Notes under the pieces: generated by a model
Seen by the model: only the letters and a program-made list of their open reading frames with translations
What the model was told of the DNA's origin: nothing
Database searches by the model: none
Program-made: the position numbers and the translations under genes
DNA from: Pseudomonadota bacterium
GTDB taxonomy: Bacteria > Bdellovibrionota_B > Oligoflexia > Silvanigrellales > Silvanigrellaceae
NCBI GenBank assembly: GCA_027490595.1
Contig: JAIXXU010000117.1
Location: forward strand, 1 to 7,827
Length of the DNA stretch: 7,827 bases
Direction of reading: 5' to 3'
Part shown: one piece after another, positions 1-7,600 of the stretch
Layout of the letters: each line of letters opens with the position of its first letter
Numbering within the stretch: the stretch's first letter is position 1

Positions 1-915
1 AAAATGATCCATGATTTTACACAACCTGACAAGCCAGATGTCCCTATTCAAAATCCCCTGGTTAAACTTCTAGCAAGCGGACAGACACATACATATGGAA
101 TTACTGATAGTGGTGAAATTAGCACAATTTCAGCTGATGGTTCTTCACATACTGTAGCAAAAATAAATCCAAACAAGGTATCTACAGAGTTTTTCTCTGT
201 GGACCCCTCAAATGACAACACCCTTTATGGCATATTTTTTGACCGCGAACTTGGGAAAAATGCCTTTTATCAAATGAATATCTCAGATAGTTTTCATTTC
301 AGTCGTTCAAAGTCACCTGAACCCGATGAAATTCAGACCTCCTTTGCAGGCCAAATGTTTCAAATTGTACCTTCTGATTTTCAAATTTTCTTAGGAGTGT
401 ACGATCCTTCTCAATATAAATTTTCTATTTTAGCACTAGACAAAATGACGTTCCAATTTAAAAGCTGGCCAGTTATTCCAAATCTTTTTTCCAAAAAAAG
501 GCCCGTAATAGCTTACGATACACAGAATAAAACAATTTTTTTTACTACCAGTGATGAAAGCACGTTCACACTTCATGCTGTTGATACAAATAACGGAGCT
601 TATCAAAAAGTTTATGTTTCTTCTTCGGCCTTGTCAGACCCCTTTCTGACAAAACCTCTGAACAAAGAACAAACAAAAATCGTTACTCTTGATGGCGCAG
701 GAATTCTCAGAGCATTTCAAAGAGATTCCTCAAAAGAGTACCTAGCCATAAATCAGTATATTTTTAACAATGGCAAAAACTCTCTGGAACTCTTTCCGCA
801 ACAATCAAACTATACGTTTTATCCAACTCTAACGACACAAAGCGGAAATTTTTTAAAAACGGTGTTGTCCAGCGACTTAGGCCAAAATATCTTTCCCATC
901 AATTTAAATTGGTAA
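1..915 (+). CDS. Unrecognised beta-rich protein, possible beta-propeller fragment, probably 5'-truncated
   Basis: I do not recognise a family. The frame is open from the window's left edge. The first ATG is at position 4 with only three bases before it, so no ribosome binding site can be judged and the true start may lie outside. From that ATG there are 303 residues ending in TAA at 913-915. There is no signal peptide or membrane segment in the visible part. The sequence alternates short hydrophobic strands with Asp/Asn/Gly/Ser turns, for example TYGITDSGEIS (residues 30-40), VIAYDTQNKTIFF (168-180) and LHAVDTNNGAY (190-200). The last resembles the 'VDTxxG' turns of YncE/PQQ/NHL-type beta-propeller blades. 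A beta-propeller is therefore my best structural guess, but no catalytic residues or clean blade repeat are visible. The gene converges on the folB-like gene with a 6-bp gap. That the frame is coding is well supported; the fold is weakly supported. Confidence 0.72.
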   Translation, partial: KMIHDFTQPDKPDVPIQNPLVKLLASGQTHTYGITDSGEISTISADGSSHTVAKINPNKVSTEFFSVDPSNDNTLYGIFFDRELGKNAFYQMNISDSFHFSRSKSPEPDEIQTSFAGQMFQIVPSDFQIFLGVYDPSQYKFSILALDKMTFQFKSWPVIPNLFSKKRPVIAYDTQNKTIFFTTSDESTFTLHAVDTNNGAYQKVYVSSSALSDPFLTKPLNKEQTKIVTLDGAGILRAFQRDSSKEYLAINQYIFNNGKNSLELFPQQSNYTFYPTLTTQSGNFLKTVLSSDLGQNIFPINLNW

Positions 916-921
916 AGAATT

Positions 922-1350
922 TTATGGATAGTTTCGTCTGCTTATGTATTTTCTCTTGGCCACAATCTTTACTTTACCCGGGAAAGCTTCAAGAGGCACA
1001 TAGCCTTTCTTGATGGAGAGCTTAGCCATTTTAATTTCTGGAAATTTATCTCCCAAGGCATCAAGCAACCTTTCGCAAAAATACTCCATCAAATAAGTAT
1101 TCCCTAACAGTGGAACTTCCTTGAGCAAAAATTCGTAAACTAATCCATAGTCTAGGGTTTCTTCTATTCTATCTTGCGTATGAGTAAATGGAATACAAAT
1201 AGACAAATCTATTTCTACATTTTGCCCTAGTTTTTTCTCATGCACATTTGCACCCAAATAAACAAAAAACGGCATTTTTTGCATATGAATCCAACAAAAT
1301 TCTTTTTTGTAGCAGTCTGTCAAAGGCATTTTCTTTGTTTCAATGTCCAT
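922..1350 (-). CDS. folB: Dihydroneopterin aldolase-like protein (FolB/FolX family)
   Basis: FolB converts 7,8-dihydroneopterin to 6-hydroxymethyl-7,8-dihydropterin and glycolaldehyde in cytoplasmic folate synthesis. The 142-residue product aligns from about residue 28 to the end with FolB as I remember it. Visible elements are VHEKKLGQ (36-43), matching the 'EENKLGQ' segment; LDYGLVYEF (66-74), holding the usual active-site Tyr; YLMEYFCERLLDAL (86-99), with the pterin-anchoring Glu as E89; and LSIKKGYVP (111-119), with the catalytic Lys as K114 or K115. The spacings E38-Y68-E89-K115 are close to those of S. aureus E22-Y54-E74-K100. About 27 extra residues precede the domain, since FolB is usually near 120 residues. 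The ATG at 1350 has an AAAGG ribosome binding site 8 nt upstream; M8 is a less likely start. No other folate gene is adjacent. The epimerase-like paralogue FolX cannot be excluded. Confidence 0.85.
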   Translation of the reverse strand: MDIETKKMPLTDCYKKEFCWIHMQKMPFFVYLGANVHEKKLGQNVEIDLSICIPFTHTQDRIEETLDYGLVYEFLLKEVPLLGNTYLMEYFCERLLDALGDKFPEIKMAKLSIKKGYVPLEAFPGKVKIVAKRKYISRRNYP

Positions 1351-1358
1351 GGTTGATA

Positions 1359-1363
1359 CCTTT
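1359..1363 (-). promoter_or_regulatory. Ribosome binding site of the folB-like gene
   Basis: On the minus strand this reads AAAGG, 8 nt upstream of the ATG at 1350. It supports that ATG over the in-frame Met eight codons further in. Confidence 0.6.
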
Positions 1364-1381
1364 ATAAAAATTAATCTTGCA

Positions 1382-1387
1382 GAGGAG
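1382..1387 (+). promoter_or_regulatory. Ribosome binding site that sets the rocD start
   Basis: GAGGAG lies 7 nt upstream of the ATG at 1395, which is a strong Shine-Dalgarno match at good spacing. It selects that ATG over the TTG at 1377, which lies upstream of this site and would put the ribosome binding site inside the coding region. Confidence 0.75.
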
Positions 1388-1394
1388 CTCGTTG

Positions 1395-2621
1395 ATGAAA
1401 AATCAAGTGGTTGACGACGTTATTACCTACGGCGCCCGGAATTATAATCCATTCAATGTTGTTCTTAGCAGAGGCCAAGGCGAATGGGTCTGGGACATTC
1501 AAGGAAAAAAATACCTTGACATGTTAAGCGCTTACAGCGCCGTTAACCAAGGCCATTGCCATCCTAAACTTTTAAAGGCCTTGGAACTGCAAGCAAGAAA
1601 ACTCTGCATCACATCACGCGCTTACCACAATGAGTGCCTGGGCCCCTGGATGAGAAAACTAGCTACTCTAACACTCATGGATAAAATACTGCCCATGAAT
1701 TCGGGAGCAGAAGCGGTTGAAACCTCTATAAAACTGGCTAGAAAATGGGCCTACTCAAGAAAAGGCATCCTAAATCCAAATGCTAAGATTATTGTATGTA
1801 ACAATAATTTCCATGGTCGCACAACAACCATTGTCAGTTTTTCCAGCGAACCGCAATATCGTGACGCCTTTGCACCTTACGACAATGGATTTGTCTCTAT
1901 TCCTTTTGGAGACGCGCAAGCTTTAGAAAAAGCAATCACCCAAGACACTGCAGCATTCCTCGTTGAACCTGTGCAAGGAGAAGCGGGAATTATCCTACCT
2001 CCAGAAGGCTATTTAAAAAATGTTGCCGATATTTGTAAGAAAAACAATGTTCTTTGCATCTTTGACGAAATTCAAACTGGTTTAGGACGCACAGGAAAAA
2101 TGTTTGCTCACGAATACGAAAACACCAAGCCTGATTTATTGATTCTTGGAAAAGCGCTGGGTGGAGGTATTTTTCCTATATCTGCTGTTGCAGGAAGACA
2201 AGAAATCATGGACGTCTTTCAACCAGGCGACCATGGATCTACTTTTGGTGGAAATCCATTGGCATGTGCCATATCTATAGCCGCACTTGATATCATTATT
2301 GAAGAAAACCTTGTTCAAAAATCATTCACGCTCGGTGAAAAATTCAGAGAAGACTTAAGAAACGTTTTGCCTAGTCATATTGTCAAAGAAGTGCGAGGAA
2401 AAGGTTTACTCAATGGTATTGAAATTTATCCAGAGGCAGGTTCTGGTCGATTTTACGGAGAATTGTTGTGCCAAAAAGGAGTTCTTTCCAAGGATACTCA
2501 TGGTCAAATACTACGCTTTGCTCCCCCTTTAATGCTAGAACCATCCAGTCTTGATTTTGGATTAAGCATCATCAAAGATGTCTTTTCCAAAACTGAAGAC
2601 GAATGGAAAAAAGGCTCTTGA
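1395..2621 (+). CDS. rocD: Ornithine aminotransferase
   Basis: This PLP enzyme moves the delta-amino group of ornithine to 2-oxoglutarate, giving glutamate-5-semialdehyde and glutamate, and so links arginine breakdown to proline and glutamate. The product has 408 residues from the ATG at 1395 (414 if the TTG at 1377 were used), the normal length for class-III aminotransferases. Motifs, numbered from the ATG: SAYSAVNQGHCHP (45-57), the ornithine-aminotransferase signature whose Tyr (Y47) corresponds to human Y85; NSGAEAVE (102-109), binding PLP phosphate; FHGR (139-142), stacking on the PLP ring; EPVQGEAG (191-198), with the gating Glu E196 matching human E235; FDEIQTGLGRTG (223-234), with the PLP-nitrogen Asp D224; GKALGGG (252-258), with Schiff-base lysine K253; and STFGGNPLACA (282-292). 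The near-identity of segments such as LPMN.G.EA.E and YSAVNQGHCHP to ornithine aminotransferase argues against ArgD or GabT. It is cytoplasmic, divergent from the folB-like gene and upstream of rho. Confidence 0.95.
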   Translation: MKNQVVDDVITYGARNYNPFNVVLSRGQGEWVWDIQGKKYLDMLSAYSAVNQGHCHPKLLKALELQARKLCITSRAYHNECLGPWMRKLATLTLMDKILPMNSGAEAVETSIKLARKWAYSRKGILNPNAKIIVCNNNFHGRTTTIVSFSSEPQYRDAFAPYDNGFVSIPFGDAQALEKAITQDTAAFLVEPVQGEAGIILPPEGYLKNVADICKKNNVLCIFDEIQTGLGRTGKMFAHEYENTKPDLLILGKALGGGIFPISAVAGRQEIMDVFQPGDHGSTFGGNPLACAISIAALDIIIEENLVQKSFTLGEKFREDLRNVLPSHIVKEVRGKGLLNGIEIYPEAGSGRFYGELLCQKGVLSKDTHGQILRFAPPLMLEPSSLDFGLSIIKDVFSKTEDEWKKGS

Positions 2622-2646
2622 CTTCCTGAAATCTTCCCTTTACATT
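2618..2646 (+). promoter_or_regulatory. Candidate sigma70-type promoter for rho
   Basis: TTGACT at 2618-2623 (5/6 match to the -35 consensus) is followed after exactly 17 bp by TACATT at 2641-2646 (4/6 match to the -10 consensus). The -35 box overlaps the rocD TGA stop (2619-2621). Transcription would start near 2653 and leave a rho leader of about 104 nt. Long leaders before rho are known in other bacteria, where Rho terminates its own transcript, but nothing in this leader proves autoregulation. The call rests on motif match and position only. Confidence 0.4.
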
Positions 2647-2756
2647 CGTGCCACACGAGCCATGGCCGTGATTCTTGGGCTCTGTGCCTCTTTCCCCACT
2701 ATTTCATAAGAGTTCTTCTTACCTTCACCCAACCTTATTTTTTTATTGGATACTTC

Positions 2757-4541
2757 ATGAGCGACGATAGCAAAAATTTTGATGATTCTGGCGACAACCG
2801 CAAGCGTAATGGGCATAGCGGACAAACAAGACGCTACGTAAGACGCCCTATGGAAGAAAATTCTCCTTTTCAAGATACACCCCCTCTCGCAGCACCCAGC
2901 CCTGAAAACAGTGAAGAAGGCATTTCCACTTACACACCATCCAAGCGTATCTTTAACAGACCAAACAAAGACAATAATTCAGGCAGTTACTCGAATAACT
3001 CACAACCTTTTGGCTCAACAAACCCTAATCCCAGACCTTTTCCTCCTCAAAACCCACATCAACAGTTTGCCCCTAAATCTCCATACGCTCCTCAGAGTGG
3101 ACAACAAAATGCAGGCGGTCATCATGGCCCCTCTCAGGGACAAGGGATGGGTGGAGGACAACGCCCCTATAGCCCAAATGGTCATAAATCTCCTGGACAA
3201 TCTGGAGGTTTTGCACGGAAAGAAAACCCCAATCGGGTTTCACCAACAAACACAGATGAAAAAGAACCTGAATTTAACTCTGAAATTCCAATGATGAATT
3301 TAAAAGAACTGAAAGAAAAACATATTAGCGATCTTGTCCATCTTGCCAGAGAACTTGGCATCGAAGGTGCAGCAAATCTGAGAAAGCAAGATCTTGTGTT
3401 TGCGTTATTAGAAGCTCAAGCATCCAGAAATGGTGTTGTTTACTCAGAAGGAGTTCTTGAAACTCTTCCCGATGGCTTTGGTTTTCTTCGCGCACCTGAC
3501 TACAATTACTTGCCAGGACCTGATGATATTTATGTTTCTCCTTCTCAAATTCGTCGTTTTAACCTAAGAACTGGAGATACCGTCTCTGGTCAAATCCGTC
3601 CCCCAAAAGACAATGAACGCTATTATGCACTTTTAAAAGTAGAATCAGTGAATGGTGAACCGCCAGATTTCACTGGAGAAAAAATTCTGTTTGACAACTT
3701 AACAACCATCAATCCAAATGTTCGATTTAAGTTAGAAAACGATCCTCACGTTTACAGCACCCGGGTCATCGATCTTTTTTCACCCATTGGAAAAGGGCAA
3801 AGAGCACTTATCGTTGCTCCACCAAAAACAGGAAAAACCATCCTCCTTCAAAATATTGCAAACTCTATTGCCCAAAACCACCCCGAAGTGATGCTTATCG
3901 TTCTATTGATTGACGAGCGCCCGGAAGAGGTAACAGACATGGAGCGATCTGTGCGCGGAGAGGTTGTGAGTAGCACCTTTGACGAGCCAGCCCAACGCCA
4001 TGTTCAAGTTGCAGAAATGGTGATTGAAAAAGCAAAAAGACTTGTGGAACATAAAAAAGATGTTGTTATTCTTCTTGACTCCATCACTCGGTTGGCTCGC
4101 GCCTACAACAGCGTCGTGCCTCCAAGCGGTAAAATTCTTACTGGTGGTGTAGATGCCAATGCCCTCCATAAACCAAAACGTTTTTTTGGTGCCGCTAGAA
4201 ACGTTGAAGAAGGAGGAAGCTTAACTATCATCGCGACAGCCCTGATTGACACAGGAAGCCGGATGGATGAGGTCATTTTTGAGGAATTCAAAGGAACAGG
4301 AAACATGGAACTTGTTCTTGATCGTCGTTTGGCGGAACGCCGCGTATTCCCTGCCATTGATATCAACAAAAGTGCAACTCGCCGCGAAGATCTTCTACTT
4401 GACAGAGAAACACTCAATCGACTTTGGGTTCTCCGGAAGGTTATTCACCCCATGTCACCCATTGAATCCATGGAGTTTCTATTGCAGCGATTTGAGCGGT
4501 CAGAAACGAACGATGACTTTCTCAACAGCATGAACGGCTAA
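2757..4541 (+). CDS. rho: Transcription termination factor Rho with long disordered N-terminal extension
   Basis: Rho is a hexameric RNA-dependent ATPase that binds nascent RNA and dislodges RNA polymerase. The 594-residue product has about 179 residues of extension and then a full core colinear with E. coli Rho (419 residues). Order: low-complexity Gly/Pro/Asn/Gln/Ser region (about 32-170); Rho N-terminal helix bundle ([18 protein letters not shown], from 180); cold-shock-type RNA-binding domain (about 230-300, with DGFGFLR and [16 protein letters not shown]); Walker A APPKTGKT (354-361); [10 protein letters not shown] (383-392) with catalytic Glu E387; Walker [11 protein letters not shown] (436-445) with D441; Q-loop region SGKILTGG (457-464) with K459; and arginine finger R542, matching E. 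coli R366. All these fit an offset of 176 from E. coli. R502 replaces the R-loop Lys K326. The start has only a weak GGA 6 nt upstream. No ATG, GTG or TTG lies in frame between the rocD stop and 2757. Confidence 0.98.
   Translation: MSDDSKNFDDSGDNRKRNGHSGQTRRYVRRPMEENSPFQDTPPLAAPSPENSEEGISTYTPSKRIFNRPNKDNNSGSYSNNSQPFGSTNPNPRPFPPQNPHQQFAPKSPYAPQSGQQNAGGHHGPSQGQGMGGGQRPYSPNGHKSPGQSGGFARKENPNRVSPTNTDEKEPEFNSEIPMMNLKELKEKHISDLVHLARELGIEGAANLRKQDLVFALLEAQASRNGVVYSEGVLETLPDGFGFLRAPDYNYLPGPDDIYVSPSQIRRFNLRTGDTVSGQIRPPKDNERYYALLKVESVNGEPPDFTGEKILFDNLTTINPNVRFKLENDPHVYSTRVIDLFSPIGKGQRALIVAPPKTGKTILLQNIANSIAQNHPEVMLIVLLIDERPEEVTDMERSVRGEVVSSTFDEPAQRHVQVAEMVIEKAKRLVEHKKDVVILLDSITRLARAYNSVVPPSGKILTGGVDANALHKPKRFFGAARNVEEGGSLTIIATALIDTGSRMDEVIFEEFKGTGNMELVLDRRLAERRVFPAIDINKSATRREDLLLDRETLNRLWVLRKVIHPMSPIESMEFLLQRFERSETNDDFLNSMNG
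2850..3266 (+). other. Low-complexity Rho extension-coding segment (Gly/Pro/Asn/Gln/Ser-rich)
   Basis: Codes for Rho residues 32-170. It is dominated by Pro, Asn, Gln, Gly, Ser and His with scattered Arg/Lys and aromatic residues, for example [15 protein letters not shown] (90-104) and a Gly/Gln/His-rich stretch at 114-136. No hydrophobic core is visible, so it should be disordered. A basic patch, RRYVRRP (25-31), precedes it. Inserts in this place are known in Rho of Actinobacteria, Bacteroidota and Clostridium, where they affect RNA binding, aggregation or condensate formation. Any such role here is inference. Confidence 0.85.
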
Positions 4542-4547
4542 ACCGTT
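4533..4547. other. Perfect 5-bp inverted repeat around the rho stop codon
   Basis: AACGG (4533-4537) and CCGTT (4543-4547) pair perfectly across a 5-nt loop that contains most of the rho TAA stop (4539-4541). No T-tract follows on either strand, so this is not a convincing intrinsic terminator. The rest of the 65-bp convergent gap to the large minus-strand gene shows no better hairpin. It may be chance. Confidence 0.3.
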
Positions 4548-4606
4548 ACCAAACACCAAATTTATCAGCCAAACCTCATAACTCAAAAATATTTAGAATT
4601 TAAAAC

Positions 4607-7600
4607 TTATTGCCAAGCTATGGGAATGATTGACCGAAAAGCGTTTGTATTTTCCAACTTTTCTTTCATTTCTAAAAAAAGAGAACCAGTGCAACTAAAA
4701 ACAGCCACTGAATCTACTTGAGCGCTTTGACTTGATCCGACAAGTGTATCTATCCAATCAAGATCAATAAGGTCTGGTAAGAATATTTTTGCTTGATTGA
4801 GAAAACCAACAGCAAATTGCCGAATTATCTCTGGAGAATCATCATCTGTTCCGAACACAGTACTGCTACTTAAGAAAACAAAAAAAGCTGCCAAGCTTGC
4901 ATAAGTAGCTGCAATTTCTGAAGGATTACCTGATAACTGATCAAATTTGAAAATTTCGGATATTCTCTGGATGAATTCATCTTTCAATTCCACGTGTCTC
5001 ATTGAAACAACCAGCGACTTGAAAAAAGGTGTGAAAACTCGTTTCAGTTTTTCATAATTTTCTAAATCTACAAATTTAATTTTAGATGACTTTTTATGAA
5101 AAGTCTTCAAAAATAATTCTTGATGTTCGCCTAATTTTAAAACATTAATAAAGTTCATCATGCTATTGCAAGAAGAGTAAAATTCATACTGTTTTTTAAA
5201 TAAAGGTATTTCATTAAAAATTTCCATTAAGTCCACTGCCCCATTAGGCTGTATTATATAATTATCTTGATTTATTTCTTTAAAATAACATAAATTATCC
5301 CAGTTAATTATAGAGCCAACATCCTTATCAAGCATAAATCTTTGGTAGTATTCAAAGGATATCAAAAGAAAATTCTTGCCATTCGGAGCAATCAAAACCA
5401 TATTTCGATCTAAATCAATTTTACTTGGCAGGCTTTCGCTAACCCTAGCTAGACGCTGCAACATAGACTTCGCTTCACTATAAATTGAAGGAAAGAATGA
5501 AAGATAGATTCGCTCTAGCTGTATTCCATTTTGAACAATAGGATTAAGTTTATGAGTTTTCATAGAATAAATAAGCTGAGAAATAAATAAACTATTTGTT
5601 AGATAGAAATTTTTATTTTTTTCCTTAACAAGAGAAAAGAAAAATTTAGCTTCAACTTTATTAAATAATTTCTTTTGAGTATTGCCAGCGGAAATAATCT
5701 TGTCTGCCAATTCATTTAGAATAAATTTTGAAATCACTGAACTTGAAGTATAATCACCACTTTTTTTAAATAAAATACTAGAAAACGATTCCCAGTATTT
5801 AAGAACATCATTTTTTTTCTGCAATGGTAATTTTTCAACCCAAGCTATAATGCTTTCCATTGCCCTAATTCTAACTTTAGAATTAGAAATCGTATGGACA
5901 GCAGTCAAAATACTTTTTCTATTTAATTTATGATTAAAATTCCTATCAAGATATTGTTCGCTTAGTTCAACAGGTCTCACATAATCATCGTCAGTACTAC
6001 TACTAGAGTTTGAATCTAAATGATCCGAAGAGTTCGGAAGCTGGATTGAAATAATTTCATTGCCCTCAAAAATAGCCCCAGTGAAATTTGTTTGAGGAGA
6101 AATTGTAATAAAACTAAGATTAATATCCTTGCAGTTTGCTCCTTTCAAAGAAGTATTCTTCAAGATAGCAAAAGAAAAATTAGCCTTTGTAAAGTCAGCG
6201 TTGTCAGCAACCACATTGCTCAAATTTGTCTTTGTACAATTTATACCACGACAAATTGAGTTAGAAAGATTCACATAAAGTTGGCCAGCATTAGCACCTG
6301 TTACCGTAAAATCTGAACCCGAAACATTGAGATTGCTCAAATCATAACCTTCAAGATCTCTACCAAAATTATCAACAGCATCAAGCAGGTAAGAAAAATC
6401 TGAATTTTGAATCATTTTTTTAAGGATTGATACCAGAGCTTGAAATTCAGGAACTCCCTTTGAAAATTTTTTAACAAACTTGAAAATGTGGGAAAACTCT
6501 TCCTCAGTATCGATTTGTTCTGGTAAATTTTTCTTAATGATATGAATACAAACCTTTACTAAGCTAGCAGCCTCGGGAGAATTTTCAGACAATCCCATGA
6601 GTCCTTGGCAAATGGAATCAATACCAGACGAATCTAAGCCTACAGCCTCAGTGTGACGAATAAGCTCAGTGGCAACTTGTACCAGCCTTTTACTACCCTC
6701 GGACTGACCGGACATGTATTGAAATGCCCAAACGATTCTAATCATTTCAAAAGTTTGAAAACGTTTTTGAATGGATGTATTTCCTTTTAATTTGCCTGCA
6801 ATAGACTGAATAAACTTTTGATCTGCAGGAATTGCATCTGAGAGATCATAAAAAGATTCGAAAGCCTTTATGATCTGATCATTATTAAGATAAACAGGGG
6901 CGCTCCGTTCAATTTTTTCCGCTATAACTTCTATTAAGAATCTAGCCGCAGAATTCTGAAGCCTAGGAATGAAAAAACTAAGCCAATTTTCGCTAATACG
7001 TTCTATTCTATATTTTATGGTTACACATATCTCGACAAGATCTTGACTTCTAAAAATAACATCTGAACTTTGCCCGATCTTTTTTCCAAGCGTTTTAGCC
7101 AACTCATTTAGCTGAACAGAAAAATTATCATCATTAAAAAGCTCATCTGATAATTTATTTCCAAGATATGATAAATCTAATGATAATTTAAAAAATTTTA
7201 ATAAATCATCTTTGTTCATTTTTTTTAAAATATTTTCATGAATTATTTTTTCATTAAACAAATTTATAAATCTGATAATTTTTTTTGCATTTAATTTTTT
7301 TAAATACTCAACTGGAAGGTTAATTATTTCATTAATGATTAAACAAATATCAAATACTTCCTGATTACAGAGATCAAGATATTCATTTTCTTTTAAAAAA
7401 ATGTTTGAAACATAGAGAAAAGCATTGAAATATCCAGAAATTTTTTCATTTCGCTGAGACCGCCAAAAGGGAAACAATCTATAAAAATGAATCATTTTTT
7501 TTATATTAATTTTTTCATTGTTAAAAAAATAATGAGTAGATCTGTTCATAGCTTCCATTAGTTGAGGAGAAAGAGAAGGAAGGGAAGATATACAAGAGTT

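Larger units (their letters stand above)
1351..1394. promoter_or_regulatory. Divergent folB-rocD intergenic promoter region
   Basis: Only 44 bp separate the two divergent starts, so both promoters must lie here or reach into the neighbouring coding sequences. On the plus strand TATAAA at 1363-1368 is a 5/6 match to a -10 box and would place a rocD start site near 1375, giving a leader of about 20 nt. No good -35 hexamer sits at the right distance upstream. On the minus strand TATAAA also occurs (1366-1361), but it is too close to the folB start to serve well. I see no operator-like inverted repeat. The promoter assignment is inference from motif and layout. Confidence 0.3.

Noticed and set aside
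900..911. 12-bp perfect palindrome CAATTTAAATTG near the end of the first gene
   Set aside because: It lies within the final codons, is almost all A/T, has no loop or T-tract, and is expected often in AT-rich DNA. It is not a terminator or operator call I can support.
957..978. Possible small regulatory RNA or terminator just past the first gene, inside the folB-like 3' end
   Set aside because: The region codes the conserved C-terminal part of the FolB-like protein, and I could not find a stable GC-rich hairpin with a T-tract on either strand.
2136..2318. Minus-strand 60-codon ORF opposite rocD
   Set aside because: A shadow of the conserved PLP-lysine region of rocD.
2640..2873. Minus-strand 77-codon ORF covering the rocD-rho spacer and the rho start
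   Set aside because: It would lie antisense across the rho leader and start; the translation is Ala/Arg/Ile-rich without recognisable features, and its start lies inside rho coding sequence. An antisense transcript cannot be excluded, but nothing supports a protein.
2911..3294. Plus-strand 127-codon ORF in another frame inside rho
   Set aside because: It overlaps the low-complexity part of rho, is rich in Leu/Thr/His/Pro from frame-shifted repeats, and has no ribosome binding site or family resemblance.
3903..4169. Minus-strand 88-codon ORF opposite rho
   Set aside because: It lies wholly opposite the Walker B and catalytic Glu region of rho and has no motif or start signal of its own.
4103..4417. 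Minus-strand 104-codon ORF opposite the rho ATPase domain
   Set aside because: A Ser/Arg-rich translation typical of the antisense of a conserved coding region; rho is certain here.
4840..4920. Transmembrane segment near the C terminus of the large protein (residues about 957-978)
   Set aside because: It is hydrophobic, but it fits the recurring helix pattern of the helical repeats and is flanked by polar, helix-forming sequence without a positive anchor. I treat it as a buried solenoid helix.
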